Shown here piece after piece: positions 53,509-62,547 of a stretch of DNA of 64,000 nt. Numbering within the stretch: the stretch's first letter is position 1; every line of letters starts with the position of its first letter. Position numbers and translations under genes: made by a program. Below the pieces are notes generated by a model. That model saw nothing but the letters and a program-made list of their open reading frames with translations, was not told the origin of the DNA and did no database searches. The DNA comes from Flavobacteriaceae bacterium PS02338 (lineage in GTDB: Bacteria > Bacteroidota > Bacteroidia > Sphingobacteriales > Sphingobacteriaceae). The stretch lies in contig JASCOD010000008.1 of assembly GCA_029959615.1 (NCBI GenBank), positions 124,001 through 188,000 on the forward strand, given 5' to 3'.

Positions 53509-55326
53509 ATGAAAAAAAACAACTTGATGGGCATTGTTACCATTTGTTTAACAGCTATAATTACAGTTACGGCCTGTGCCCAAGATCATAAACAGAATCA
53601 AAATCGTCTAAGCAAAATCAACGATGTAGTAAAGAGTACCATTCTACTTAATAACTATCAAAATTTTATTCCTATTGTGGGGTTAGCAGATAAGAAAATT
53701 GTTTCTATCGACTTAGGTTATAAATATCAAATAGGTTTCGACAGTCTGTTGAATAAGTACACATCAGTTACATCGCTAAGTGCAGTTAAGTATTCAGATT
53801 CTAGTACTTTAAATGATTTAGAGGATGACATAAAGTTTTATAATACCGTTGTTGTTGCATTGAATAATGATATGGCCAAGAATGGAAAGTATCTCAACTT
53901 TATTTATAGCATTTCAAAATCTAAGCATGTGGTAATCGCATTATTTGGAAATGGGAATGCACTAAGCTCTTTTGATCGTATCAATACACCTTTAATATGG
54001 AGTGCTGAAGATAATGAAGAAGCAGCGTTGGTTGTTCCGCAGTTTATATTTGGAGGCATTGCCGCAAATCAATTGCTTACTAAAACCTATTCAGAAAAGT
54101 ACGTTCAAGGAACGGGATATATCACCAATGCAACTCGTTTAAAATATACTGTGCCTGAAGATGCTGGTGTTAACAGCAATGATTTAAAAGAAATTGATGA
54201 CATCGTTAACGAAGGAATTGCTAAAAAAGCCTCGCCGGGAATGGTAGTTTTAGTGGCTAAAGATGGAAAAGTAATTTACAATAAAGCATTTGGATACCAT
54301 ACTTACGACAATTTACAGGCTGATAAAGTAACTGATATCTTCGATTTAGCTTCTGTTACCAAAACTACCGCAACTACGCCAAGTGTAATGCGTTTGGTAG
54401 AAGAAAAAAAACTGAAACTGGATACTAATGTAGGATATTACATTGCGAAAGCTCGTACTTCACCAATGAATAACATTAACGTAAGAGAGGTGATGCTGCA
54501 TCAAGCAGGATTTATCCCTTATATCCCATTTCATAATTATGTAAAAGAGGGCGATTATAGCAGGGATTCTTCTGCCGCTTATCCTACCAAAGTAGCTGAT
54601 AATTACTATATCAAAAAGGGTTTTTTCAATGATTTTATGTGGCCAAAGATGCTGAATTCACCAATTAAAACTAGAGGAAGTTATGTTTATAGTGATATCA
54701 GTATGTATGTGATGCAAGATATTGTAGAGCATATTTCCGAAATGCCGGAGGATCAATATGTGCAGCAAAATTTTTATATCCCTTTAGGAATGCAAACTGC
54801 AGGTTATTTACCAAGAAACAGATTCTCTAAAGATAGAATTGTGCCTACAGAAGATGATAAGGTCTTTAGGAAAACTTTGTTAGAAGGATATGTGCATGAT
54901 CAAGGTGCAGCCTTAAAAGGTGGTGTTGCGGGGCATGCAGGCTTATTTGGGACTGCGAATGATTTAGCGATCTATAATCAAATGTTATTGAACAAAGGTA
55001 CTTATGGTGGCGAGCAATATTTTACGCCGCAAACCGTAGAGATGTTCACTACAAAACAGTCAAATGTAAGTCGTAGAGGTTTAGGTTTTGATAGATGGGA
55101 TCCCGACACAACCAAGAAGTATCCTTCAGAGCTGGCTTCTTCACAAACTTTTGGACATACAGGCTATACCGGAATTGGCGTTTGGACAGATCCATCACGT
55201 AATATGATCTATATTATCTTGTCAAACAGGGTTCATCCAACGGTAAGTGAAATGCTGGGTAAACTAAATATTCGTCCACGTATACAAGATGTGGTAAACA
55301 GAGCGATAGATAAAACTAAGAAATAA
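53509..55326 (+). CDS. serine hydrolase of the beta-lactamase family with a leftover GH3 C-terminal domain
   Basis: The 605-residue product has a signal with a lipobox at Cys23 (TVTAC then AQD). Residues 40-210 read like the GH3 C-terminal domain (VKSTILLNNYQNFIPIVGLA). From 211 to the end lies a penicillin-binding-type hydrolase with the SxxK motif at Ser282-Lys285 (DLASVTKTT), a YSD in place of YxN, and FGHTGYTG as the third motif. In many Bacteroidota proteins the same two parts follow a GH3 catalytic domain; here that domain is missing. Likely acts in peptidoglycan or muropeptide metabolism. Confidence 0.8.
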   Translation: MKKNNLMGIVTICLTAIITVTACAQDHKQNQNRLSKINDVVKSTILLNNYQNFIPIVGLADKKIVSIDLGYKYQIGFDSLLNKYTSVTSLSAVKYSDSSTLNDLEDDIKFYNTVVVALNNDMAKNGKYLNFIYSISKSKHVVIALFGNGNALSSFDRINTPLIWSAEDNEEAALVVPQFIFGGIAANQLLTKTYSEKYVQGTGYITNATRLKYTVPEDAGVNSNDLKEIDDIVNEGIAKKASPGMVVLVAKDGKVIYNKAFGYHTYDNLQADKVTDIFDLASVTKTTATTPSVMRLVEEKKLKLDTNVGYYIAKARTSPMNNINVREVMLHQAGFIPYIPFHNYVKEGDYSRDSSAAYPTKVADNYYIKKGFFNDFMWPKMLNSPIKTRGSYVYSDISMYVMQDIVEHISEMPEDQYVQQNFYIPLGMQTAGYLPRNRFSKDRIVPTEDDKVFRKTLLEGYVHDQGAALKGGVAGHAGLFGTANDLAIYNQMLLNKGTYGGEQYFTPQTVEMFTTKQSNVSRRGLGFDRWDPDTTKKYPSELASSQTFGHTGYTGIGVWTDPSRNMIYIILSNRVHPTVSEMLGKLNIRPRIQDVVNRAIDKTKK

Positions 55327-55327
55327 C

Positions 55328-55355
55328 AAAAGCCCCACCATTTGGTGGGGCTTTT
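55328..55355 (+). terminator. Rho-independent terminator after the serine hydrolase gene
   Basis: AAAAGCCCCACC and GGTGGGGCTTTT form a perfect 12-bp stem with a four-base loop. Confidence 0.85.
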
Positions 55356-55368
55356 GCGTTACTATAAC

Positions 55369-55447
55369 TTTACGAAGTTTCAAAACGGCGAAGCCATCAA
55401 CTTTACCTCTAAAAGTAATAACATTCGTTAAAGTTAAACTTCGTAAA
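55369..55447. repeat. 12-bp inverted repeat TTTACGAAGTTT / AAACTTCGTAAA
   Basis: The perfect arms are at 55369-55380 and 55436-55447, enclosing 55 bases between the serine hydrolase and rdgB genes. This resembles other dispersed palindromic elements of the phylum. Confidence 0.5.
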
Positions 55448-55462
55448 TCTTAATTGTTGGTG

Positions 55463-56038
55463 CTAAGCTTTAAGAAACTCAATCAGTTTTTTCATAGCCA
55501 AAGCTCGGTGACTGATTATGTTTTTCTCGCTCATATCCATTTCTGCAAAAGTAATGTCGTAACCGTTTGGTTGGAAAATCGGATCGTAACCAAAACCATT
55601 TGTGCCAGCTGGAGAGGTTCTAATATTACCTTCTATAACTCCTTCAAACAAATGGTTTTTACCGTTTTTCAAAAGAGAAATTACCGTCTTAAACCTAGCT
55701 TTTCTATTGGTTTTACCTTCCATATTTTTTAACAAAAGTTGGAGGTTAGTTAAGTCATCCTTTATGCCGCTGTATCTAGCCGAGTAAATACCAGGTTCAT
55801 TGTTTAAAGCTTCAACTTCTAAGCCACTATCATCAGCAAAGCAATCTAAACCAAAGTTTTCGAAAACATAACTGCTTTTTAAAGTGGCATTTTCAGCAAA
55901 AGTATCTCCCGTTTCAGGGATATCTACTAAACAATTAATGTCTTTAAGGTTAAGCGTTTCGTAATCTGGAGATAAGATTTTAGCAACTTCAGCAGTTTTA
56001 TGTTCGTTGTTGGTGGCAAACACCAGCTTCTTTATCAT
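55463..56038 (-). CDS. rdgB: RdgB/HAM1-type non-canonical purine NTP pyrophosphatase
   Basis: The 191-residue product cleaves ITP, dITP and XTP to monophosphates and so keeps these out of nucleic acids. The opening KLVFATNNEHKTAEVAKIL, the middle FADDSGLEVEALNNEPG and the ending GTNGFGYDPIFQP and SHRALAMKKL are family hallmarks. The start chosen is the ATG at 56038, which overlaps the stop of the preceding gene (ATGA), so translation is coupled; an upstream ATG would add nine atypical residues. Confidence 0.95.
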   Translation of the reverse strand: MIKKLVFATNNEHKTAEVAKILSPDYETLNLKDINCLVDIPETGDTFAENATLKSSYVFENFGLDCFADDSGLEVEALNNEPGIYSARYSGIKDDLTNLQLLLKNMEGKTNRKARFKTVISLLKNGKNHLFEGVIEGNIRTSPAGTNGFGYDPIFQPNGYDITFAEMDMSEKNIISHRALAMKKLIEFLKA

Positions 56039-56655
56039 ATAGTTAGATTTTTTAAAGTTCCCCAAAGTGTTTTCTTGGCAATTAAATCAGCATCAAGGTC
56101 GTGTAAATTATGGGTAAAAATCGCTCTGATATCGTTAATTGAGTTAACTTGATGTAAATTCATCTCGTTTAATCCTAATGCCGTTGGAGGAATGCCGAAA
56201 GAGAACACTAGCTTGCAGGAGAAAAATGAAATGAAGTGCTCAAATTTAGCATTTGAATAGGCCGAATAATTCACCAAGGCAAAATCAGCGTTTTTAAGAT
56301 TGATAGACAGCACAAGTTTTCTCAATAGTTCCGTTCCTTGTGGCGTGCTTACAGGATTTTGAATATCATTAACCAAAATAAGAATGCCTTTCTCATTCTT
56401 GCCTAGGTGTTTAAAATCAAAAGTTTGTTTGTAGGCTGCTGTAGGTTCCTCAACCTTCGGTAAGGTCGTTACGCTTTGCTGCGGCTCAGCTATTGTTTGT
56501 CGAGCTAAAGTATCATCGCCCTTTTCAACAATTGGAGTTTGAACAGCTTGTACGGTTTGATTTTCGTTTGGAGAAATATCGCCAACTAAATAAACGTCCT
56601 CGTTAAAGAATAAACCTAGAGCTTCTGCGTTAGTTATAAGTTGGTTGCTATTCAT
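56035..56655 (-). CDS. protein of unknown function, coupled to rdgB
   Basis: The 206-residue product has no signal or membrane part. The first 80 residues are low in order (rich in Gln, Thr and Pro), and the last 120 look folded (KGILILVNDIQNP, then LVFSFGIPPTALGLNEM). I do not recognise the family. The stop overlaps the rdgB start by four bases, which suggests a related role in nucleotide quality or DNA metabolism, as an inference only. Confidence 0.6.
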   Translation of the reverse strand: MNSNQLITNAEALGLFFNEDVYLVGDISPNENQTVQAVQTPIVEKGDDTLARQTIAEPQQSVTTLPKVEEPTAAYKQTFDFKHLGKNEKGILILVNDIQNPVSTPQGTELLRKLVLSINLKNADFALVNYSAYSNAKFEHFISFFSCKLVFSFGIPPTALGLNEMNLHQVNSINDIRAIFTHNLHDLDADLIAKKTLWGTLKNLTI

Positions 56656-56749
56656 TTTTATAGAAAAATTTCTGTTAAAATTAGTTAAATATCTTATTAT
56701 AGCACCTTAAATTGTTACTTTTATCCATTAATTAATAAACGCATCTTTT

Positions 56750-57340
56750 GTGAGAAAAGCCTGTTTAGTTCTGTTTTTAACTGTTTCTGGAAGTCTTTTG
56801 TATGCCCAAAGCGTGGCTACTATAAATGGTAATCCTATTAGTAGTAACGAGTTTTTATGGGTTTACAAGAAAAATCATGTTGGAGAAACCAATTTGAACT
56901 ACAAAGATTTAGCTGCTTATTTAAATTTATATGTAAATTTTAAATTGAAGGTAGCCGAAGCAAAATCTTTAGGTTTAGATGCAGAAGAGGAATATAAGAA
57001 AGAGATTGCTGGTTATGAAGATGCACTAAAATCGCAGAAAAAAGTAGCATTAGATTCTCCCGAATACGCTTACATTATGAATGAGTATAGAGAGGGTGTG
57101 TTAATGTTCAATGTCTGTGAACAGAAGATCTGGGGTAAAGCTCAAGAAGACGATGACAAGCTGAAAACATATTTTGCCAGTAATGAGAAAAAATATGACG
57201 GAAAGCAGTTTGAAGAAATAAGAGGGCAAGTGGTTGGAGATTATCAGCAGCAGTTAGAAACCGATTGGATAAATAGCTTAAGGTCTAAATACAAGATAAA
57301 AATTAATCAAGCAGAACTGAAGAAATTAACTAAGCAATAG
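56750..57340 (+). CDS. SurA-like periplasmic protein lacking its PPIase domain
   Basis: The 196-residue product starts at GTG and has a signal peptide (MRKACLVLFLTVSGSLLYAQ). Residues 25-75 are the SurA-type N-terminal chaperone part (INGNPISSNEFLWVYKKN, YLNLYVNFKLKVAEAKSLGL) and residues 103-190 the C-terminal helices (YIMNEYREGVLMFNVCEQKI). The parvulin domain that normally lies between is absent, so only the chaperone portion remains. It precedes a full SurA-type gene by 69 bases. Confidence 0.7.
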   Translation: MRKACLVLFLTVSGSLLYAQSVATINGNPISSNEFLWVYKKNHVGETNLNYKDLAAYLNLYVNFKLKVAEAKSLGLDAEEEYKKEIAGYEDALKSQKKVALDSPEYAYIMNEYREGVLMFNVCEQKIWGKAQEDDDKLKTYFASNEKKYDGKQFEEIRGQVVGDYQQQLETDWINSLRSKYKIKINQAELKKLTKQ

Positions 57341-57373
57341 AACTACAATGTTAGCTTCTAAGCCTAATAATTT

Positions 57374-57381
57374 TAACTTTG
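57374..57381 (+). promoter_or_regulatory. possible -7 element TAACTTTG before the surA-like gene
   Basis: It fits TAnnTTTG, but the -33 region is weak. The predicted start is about 25 bases before the ATG at 57410. Confidence 0.4.
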
Positions 57382-57409
57382 CAAATTATACAACAGAATT
57401 AGCATACTA

Positions 57410-58780
57410 ATGAAGAAAATTTTATCAATAGCAAGCATTTTAATTTGCTTGTTTTTGAACGTAAAAGCACAACCGAAGCCTAATTTGGATAAAGTAGTAG
57501 CTGTAGTAGGTAGCAATATTATCTTATTGTCTGATCTTAACCAACAATATGCTATCTATTTGAATCAGGGTAATTCAGCCGATCCAAGAGCAAAGTGTTA
57601 CTTTTTACAACAGATGCTAGTGCAAAAGTTGTTAAAGCAACAAGCAGAAATCGATTCAATTGTGGTGGAAGAAAGCCAAGTTGACGATGAATTGGATAAG
57701 AAAATGCGTTATCAGGTTCAGCGTATGGGTGGACAAGACCGTTTAGAGCAATTTTTGCAAAAATCTTTATTACAATATAAAGATGAGATGCGCCCAGATG
57801 TAAAAGAAGGTTTGATTGCACAGAAAATGCAAGCAAAAATTACCGAAAATACTACGGTAACTCCTTTAGAAGTTAAGAAATATTTTGATAGCTACCCAAA
57901 GGATAGTTTGCCTGATATTGGTGCAGAAGTAGAGGTTGGAGAGATTGTTTTACATCCTAAACTAACCAAAGCTGAAAAACAAAAGTACTATGATAAACTA
58001 GAGGCAATTCGCTTACGTGTAAAAAGTGGTGAAGATTTTGGTTTCTTAGCGAAATCTTATTCTGAAGATCCAGGCTCTGCATCTGAGGGTGGTGATTATG
58101 GTTTCATCGATAGACAAACCATGGTAAAGGAATTTACTGCCTGGGCATTTAAATTGAAAGCAGGAGAAATGTCTCCGGTATTCGAAACAGAATATGGCTA
58201 TCATATTTTACAAGTAATTGAACGTAGGGGAGAGCAATCTCACGTAAGACATATTTTGATTCGCCCACAAAATACAATTCAAAGTTTAGAGCGTGTTAAA
58301 TCAAAAGCAGATAGTATTTATCAAGATTTATTAGGTAAAAAATTACCGTTTGCTACAGCAGCATCTCTATATTCTGATAACAAGGAAACTCAATATAATG
58401 GTGGTATGATGCTTTATGCTGATAACCAAACTGCTAGAACTACATTTATGCCGGTAGAGAAATTAGACCCAGCAGTATTTGTTGTAATTGATACGATGAA
58501 AGTTGGAGAAATCTCTAGACCTACGCAATTTAACAACCAGCAAAGTGGTAAAGAGGGTTACAAAATATTCTTCCTGAAATCTAAGATAGCTCCACATAAA
58601 GCCAGTCTGGAACAGGATTATCCAAAATTTAAAGAACAGGCACAACGAGAGAAAGAATCGAAAATAATGAGTGAGTGGTTTGAAAAACGTAAAGAAACCA
58701 CCTATATTAGGGTTGACGAGGAGTTTGAAACTTGTGAAGAATTGAAACTTTGGGTAAAAAAGGACAAAGATAGTAAGTAG
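57410..58780 (+). CDS. SurA-family periplasmic peptidyl-prolyl isomerase/chaperone
   Basis: The 456-residue product has a signal peptide (ending LNVKAQ), the N-terminal chaperone domain (VVAVVGSNIILLSDLNQQY), and two parvulin domains: one with AKSYSEDPGSASEGGDYGF and a second with HVRHILIRPQ and NGGMMLYAD. It escorts unfolded outer-membrane proteins through the periplasm. Domain order and length agree with SurA. It is followed after three bases by a MoxR gene. Confidence 0.85.
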   Translation: MKKILSIASILICLFLNVKAQPKPNLDKVVAVVGSNIILLSDLNQQYAIYLNQGNSADPRAKCYFLQQMLVQKLLKQQAEIDSIVVEESQVDDELDKKMRYQVQRMGGQDRLEQFLQKSLLQYKDEMRPDVKEGLIAQKMQAKITENTTVTPLEVKKYFDSYPKDSLPDIGAEVEVGEIVLHPKLTKAEKQKYYDKLEAIRLRVKSGEDFGFLAKSYSEDPGSASEGGDYGFIDRQTMVKEFTAWAFKLKAGEMSPVFETEYGYHILQVIERRGEQSHVRHILIRPQNTIQSLERVKSKADSIYQDLLGKKLPFATAASLYSDNKETQYNGGMMLYADNQTARTTFMPVEKLDPAVFVVIDTMKVGEISRPTQFNNQQSGKEGYKIFFLKSKIAPHKASLEQDYPKFKEQAQREKESKIMSEWFEKRKETTYIRVDEEFETCEELKLWVKKDKDSK

Positions 58781-58783
58781 CCA

Positions 58784-59746
58784 ATGCAGTTTAAAAATGA
58801 GGTAGAAGCCGTTGATGCCCTGCATCAATCATTTAAGAATATACATGCCGAAATCGGTAAAGTCGTAATTGGACAGGACGAAATTGTAAAATCAGTGCTC
58901 ATTGCTATTTTTAGCAATGGGCATTGTTTGTTAGTAGGCGTGCCTGGTTTGGCTAAAACTTTATTGGTACAAACTGTGGCCAGTGTATTAGATCTCAATT
59001 TTAACCGTATCCAGTTTACACCAGATTTAATGCCTAGCGATATCATTGGGGCAGAAATTTTAGGCGAAGACCGTCAGTTCAAATTTATTAAAGGACCAAT
59101 ATTTTCCAATATTATCCTAGCGGATGAGATTAACCGTACGCCGCCCAAAACACAAGCTGCTTTACTGGAAGCTATGCAAGAGAAGGCCGTTACAGCTGCC
59201 GGTGTTACTCACGGTTTGCCTCAACCTTTCTTCGTTTTAGCTACGCAGAATCCTATTGAGCAAGAAGGAACTTATCCTTTGCCAGAAGCGCAGTTAGATC
59301 GTTTTATGTTCAATATTTCGCTAGACTATCCAGCATTTGCTGATGAGTTGACTATTGTAAAAAATACAACTAGCAACAGGACAGTTGAACTGCAAAAGGT
59401 AATTAATGCAAGCGAAATTCAATATTTTCAAAAGTTGATTCGTAATATTCCGGTAACTGACAATGTGTTGGAGTATGCTGTGAAATTAGTAGCTAAAACT
59501 CGTCCGAACAGTGAGTTCGCAACCGCAGAAATTAATAACTTTATTTCTTGGGGTGCAGGACCGAGAGCATCTCAGTTTTTAGTCTTAGGAGCCAAATGCC
59601 ATGCTGCAATTTCTGGTAAATATTCTCCAGATATAGAAGACGTACAAGCCGTAGCGGAAGCCATATTACGCCATAGAATTGTGCGTAATTACAGAGCTGA
59701 GGCAGAAGGGCTAACTACCGAGCAAATCATCAAAAATTTATTTTAA
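58784..59746 (+). CDS. MoxR-family AAA+ ATPase
   Basis: The 320-residue product has Walker A GVPGLAKT at 52-59, Walker B NIILADEINR near 109-118, and the AAA_3 ending (ALLEAMQEKAVTAAG, QNPIEQEGTYPLPEAQLDRF). MoxR ATPases help assemble or activate metalloenzymes or membrane complexes, usually with VWA-domain partners; none is adjacent here. Its last nine bases overlap the end of the opposing lipase gene. Confidence 0.9.
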   Translation: MQFKNEVEAVDALHQSFKNIHAEIGKVVIGQDEIVKSVLIAIFSNGHCLLVGVPGLAKTLLVQTVASVLDLNFNRIQFTPDLMPSDIIGAEILGEDRQFKFIKGPIFSNIILADEINRTPPKTQAALLEAMQEKAVTAAGVTHGLPQPFFVLATQNPIEQEGTYPLPEAQLDRFMFNISLDYPAFADELTIVKNTTSNRTVELQKVINASEIQYFQKLIRNIPVTDNVLEYAVKLVAKTRPNSEFATAEINNFISWGAGPRASQFLVLGAKCHAAISGKYSPDIEDVQAVAEAILRHRIVRNYRAEAEGLTTEQIIKNLF

Positions 59747-60853
59747 GGGATCTAATCCTTCGTAATATTCTCTCAAAAGAAATCTATATGGCTTCATTCC
59801 GTGATGTGAAAGTGTGCTTTTATACGTTTTGAAGAAATTTTGATAGTTCTCGTTGCTAAGTAGTGAAATGTTTACGCCAGGTCTTAAAAAATAAGTGGTG
59901 TTAACTGATTGGGGCAATTCGATACTTTGAAGCATTCCTTTGATAATTTTCTCAGCATAGCCACCCAAATATTTTTGGTATGCTTTTGATGATTTGTTGG
60001 CTCCTTTTTTCATTTTATTGAAAGCACTTTTAAGCACTATCCGTTTAATGAGGGGAAGCTCATTCATTTTGTCATATAGCCTCAAAAAGGGATTTGGGCT
60101 ATTCATATCTTCTTCCAGCTGTTGCGTGGTGAGAGGCGATTCTGGAATGACATCTGCGCTGTTAACTGAACTGAATGCCCACTCGGCATGATTTATATTG
60201 TCGTAATCGTTAACAAAAAACATATTTCCAATTTTAGGCGAAGCGCTAGCATAGGTTTTAATTCCCAGAGAAGGATAAATACCATCTTTTTTCAGATAGA
60301 TCAACCATGAACTTATATAATAAGTCAATGCGCCGCCTTGGCTATGTCCGGTAATGATGTAGTTGCGATAGCCTTTTGTGTACAGCGAATCTAATTTTGG
60401 TTTAATATCTTTTGCGATATAGGCGAAAGATATTAAAAAACCACCGTGTAGGGCTGCACGAGGTTCTTGCGCCAATTTATAATATAACGTGTCGTTTGGT
60501 GCTAATACAATTTCTCCCTTAGCAGGCAGCATTGCACAATAAAAATCGGCCATAATTGATTTTGGATTTGCAGTAGTTCCACGGAGTGCGATAACCACAG
60601 TAGAATCTGTTCTAATCCACAAATCCCAAACGTTGTCTAATCCAATACTTGCCGAACGATGCTTAAATTCGTAGGAAGGTAAGAAGCCAATGAACTGATT
60701 ATTTTTGGTCGTATCTGTAAAGGCTGTGTTTAATACCATCATATCATCCGCTTCTTGCGCATTAAATCCAGCTTTGAAATGATAGGGTTTGTTTTGTGCT
60801 ATAGTTGACAAGGCAAGTAGGCAATTGAAAGCCATCAAGAGCGTTTTTTTCAT
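59738..60853 (-). CDS. secreted class-3-type lipase
   Basis: The 371-residue product has a signal peptide (ending ALSTIAQ), an oxyanion-type RGT at 91-93 and the nucleophile Ser171 in GHSQGGALTYY. This layout is that of the lipase class 3 family, which hydrolyses glycerolipids. A likely catalytic Asp (SADVIPESPL stretch) follows, and the His is not fixed by eye. Convergent with moxR. Confidence 0.8.
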   Translation of the reverse strand: MKKTLLMAFNCLLALSTIAQNKPYHFKAGFNAQEADDMMVLNTAFTDTTKNNQFIGFLPSYEFKHRSASIGLDNVWDLWIRTDSTVVIALRGTTANPKSIMADFYCAMLPAKGEIVLAPNDTLYYKLAQEPRAALHGGFLISFAYIAKDIKPKLDSLYTKGYRNYIITGHSQGGALTYYISSWLIYLKKDGIYPSLGIKTYASASPKIGNMFFVNDYDNINHAEWAFSSVNSADVIPESPLTTQQLEEDMNSPNPFLRLYDKMNELPLIKRIVLKSAFNKMKKGANKSSKAYQKYLGGYAEKIIKGMLQSIELPQSVNTTYFLRPGVNISLLSNENYQNFFKTYKSTLSHHGMKPYRFLLREYYEGLDPLK

Positions 60854-61037
60854 ATCAAGATTTAAATTATGTAATGCAATATACGAAACTAGAGGGCATC
60901 TTAATGAGTTAGAATCTGTATTGATTTCTATTTTTATTCGGTAAATAGCAAAGTCTACATAGTCAAAGAGCAGAGCAGTAGATCAGATTATCGTAAGCCT
61001 TTTCTAGCTATCAAATATTTGATGCTTTAGATTTTCG

Positions 61038-61045
61038 TATATTTG
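61038..61045 (+). promoter_or_regulatory. probable -7 element TATATTTG of the Fur-family gene
   Basis: It fits TAnnTTTG exactly and lies seven bases before the ATG at 61053, so the mRNA may be leaderless. The -33 region is weak: TTTG at 61018-61021 is 16 bases away, shorter than usual. Confidence 0.45.
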
Positions 61046-61052
61046 TAATCGT

Positions 61053-61430
61053 ATGAAAATTACAAGAAATACCGTAGCAAAAACGGAAATCAAAAAGTTG
61101 ATTCATAGTTCAGAGGTGGCCTTGTCGCATACAGAAATACAAGCCGCTTTAAATGATTTATGTGATAGAGTTACAATTTACCGTGTATTAGATCGATTGG
61201 TAGAAGAAGGTTCTATACACAGGATTGTAAACGTAGATGGCGTAATCAAATATGCAGAATGCCACGACTGCGAAAAGCAACATCACCATAATCATGTTCA
61301 TTTTAGCTGCGAAAAATGTAAATCAGTAACTTGTTTGGAAGATGTAGAACCTACTTTTAAATTGCCTAAACAATATCAAGTTAAAGAAGTAAACTTCACA
61401 CTTTCTGGTTTGTGTCCTAAGTGTTCTTAA
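61053..61430 (+). CDS. Fur-family metal-dependent transcriptional regulator
   Basis: The 125-residue product has the winged-helix DNA-binding part (CDRVTIYRVLDRLVEEGSIH) and a metal-binding region rich in His and Cys (CHDCEKQHHHNHVHFSCEKC, with CPKC at the end). It binds DNA when loaded with iron, zinc or manganese; a Zur or Fur role cannot be told apart here. The N-terminus is short. No target operators are apparent in the window. Confidence 0.88.
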   Translation: MKITRNTVAKTEIKKLIHSSEVALSHTEIQAALNDLCDRVTIYRVLDRLVEEGSIHRIVNVDGVIKYAECHDCEKQHHHNHVHFSCEKCKSVTCLEDVEPTFKLPKQYQVKEVNFTLSGLCPKCS

Positions 61431-61442
61431 ATAAAAAATTCT

Positions 61443-61514
61443 AACAGACCCTGAAATGAATTCAGGGTAACGTTAATTTCCAGTTCGTCATGCTGAATTT
61501 ATTCAGGGTCTGTT
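61443..61514. repeat. palindromic element with 13-bp arms AACAGACCCTGAA / TTCAGGGTCTGTT
   Basis: The arms are at 61443-61455 and 61502-61514, in the 103-base space between the convergent Fur and oxidoreductase genes. The middle contains CGTCATGCTGAATTTATTC, which I recall from dispersed repeats in the phylum. It may also act as a terminator. Confidence 0.5.
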
Positions 61515-61533
61515 TTATGCTGCTATTATCTTA

Positions 61534-62547
61534 TCAAAACTTAATTGCCAACTTACCAATAGTAGTTCCCGATTCTAACTGTTCGTGAGCTTTTTTTAGC
61601 GTTTTTGCAGAAAGTCCTGTTAAGGTTTGAGTTAAAGTATGAACTAAAACTCCCTGATCTATCAAGTCAGCTACTTTGTTTAAGATGTGATGCTGCTCAA
61701 CCATGTCTGCTGTTTGGAAAGTAGAACGAGTGTACATAAACTCCCAAGAGAAGCTAGCACTTTTTGTTTTCAATTTATTTAACGCAATTGGAGTTGCGCT
61801 TCCGGTAATAGAAGCAATGTGACCTTGCGGTTTAATTAACTCTACCATTTCATCCCAGTAGGCATTAGCATCTACAAAATCTACAATAAAATCTATGTGT
61901 TGGAAGCCTGCATTTCTAACTTCTTCTACTAAGTTTTTATGGTTTACCACTACATCAGCACCCATGCGTTTGCACCACTCGATGGTTTCAGGTCTAGATG
62001 CGGTTGCGATAACTTTTAAGCCTGCTATCTTTTTTGCCAGCTGGATAGCGATTGAACCTACACCACCTGCGCCAGCTATAATCAATAAGGTTTTTCCTTT
62101 GTCTTTCTCTGCGTTGATCCGAATTCTATCAAATAGTATTTCCCAAGCAGTGAGTGTGGTGAGTGGCATTGCTGCGGCGGCTTCAATACTTAAAGATTTA
62201 GGTTTTTTACCTACAATTCGTTCATCAATTAACTGATATTCTGCATTGCAGCCTGGTTTGGTGATGTCGCCTGCGTAATAAACTTCATCTCCAACTTTAA
62301 ATAGCGACACTTCGTTTCCTACGGCTTCGATTATACCGCAAGCATCCCAACCGATGATTTTAGGTTCGGAAAGCTCCCTATCTTTTGCGGAGTTTTGTCT
62401 TATTTTATAATCTACTGGATTTACAGCAATGGCATTTATTTTTACCAAAAGTTCGTGTCCTTGTGGAGTTGGTTTTTCAATTTCGAAATCGATAAAGCTA
62501 TTTGGTGATGATATTGGAAGGGAAGTTTTAAATCCTACTGCTTTCAT
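61534..62547 (-). CDS. zinc-type alcohol dehydrogenase / quinone oxidoreductase-like protein
   Basis: The 337-residue product is a medium-chain dehydrogenase/reductase: GROES-like N-terminal part (ELLVKINAIAVNPVDYKIRQ) and Rossmann NADPH-binding motif (AGAGGVGSIAIQLAKK). The zinc cysteines are not retained, and VNPVDYK and PLTTLTAWEILF suggest the quinone oxidoreductase branch. It probably reduces quinones or enones with NADPH. Confidence 0.85.
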   Translation of the reverse strand: MKAVGFKTSLPISSPNSFIDFEIEKPTPQGHELLVKINAIAVNPVDYKIRQNSAKDRELSEPKIIGWDACGIIEAVGNEVSLFKVGDEVYYAGDITKPGCNAEYQLIDERIVGKKPKSLSIEAAAAMPLTTLTAWEILFDRIRINAEKDKGKTLLIIAGAGGVGSIAIQLAKKIAGLKVIATASRPETIEWCKRMGADVVVNHKNLVEEVRNAGFQHIDFIVDFVDANAYWDEMVELIKPQGHIASITGSATPIALNKLKTKSASFSWEFMYTRSTFQTADMVEQHHILNKVADLIDQGVLVHTLTQTLTGLSAKTLKKAHEQLESGTTIGKLAIKF

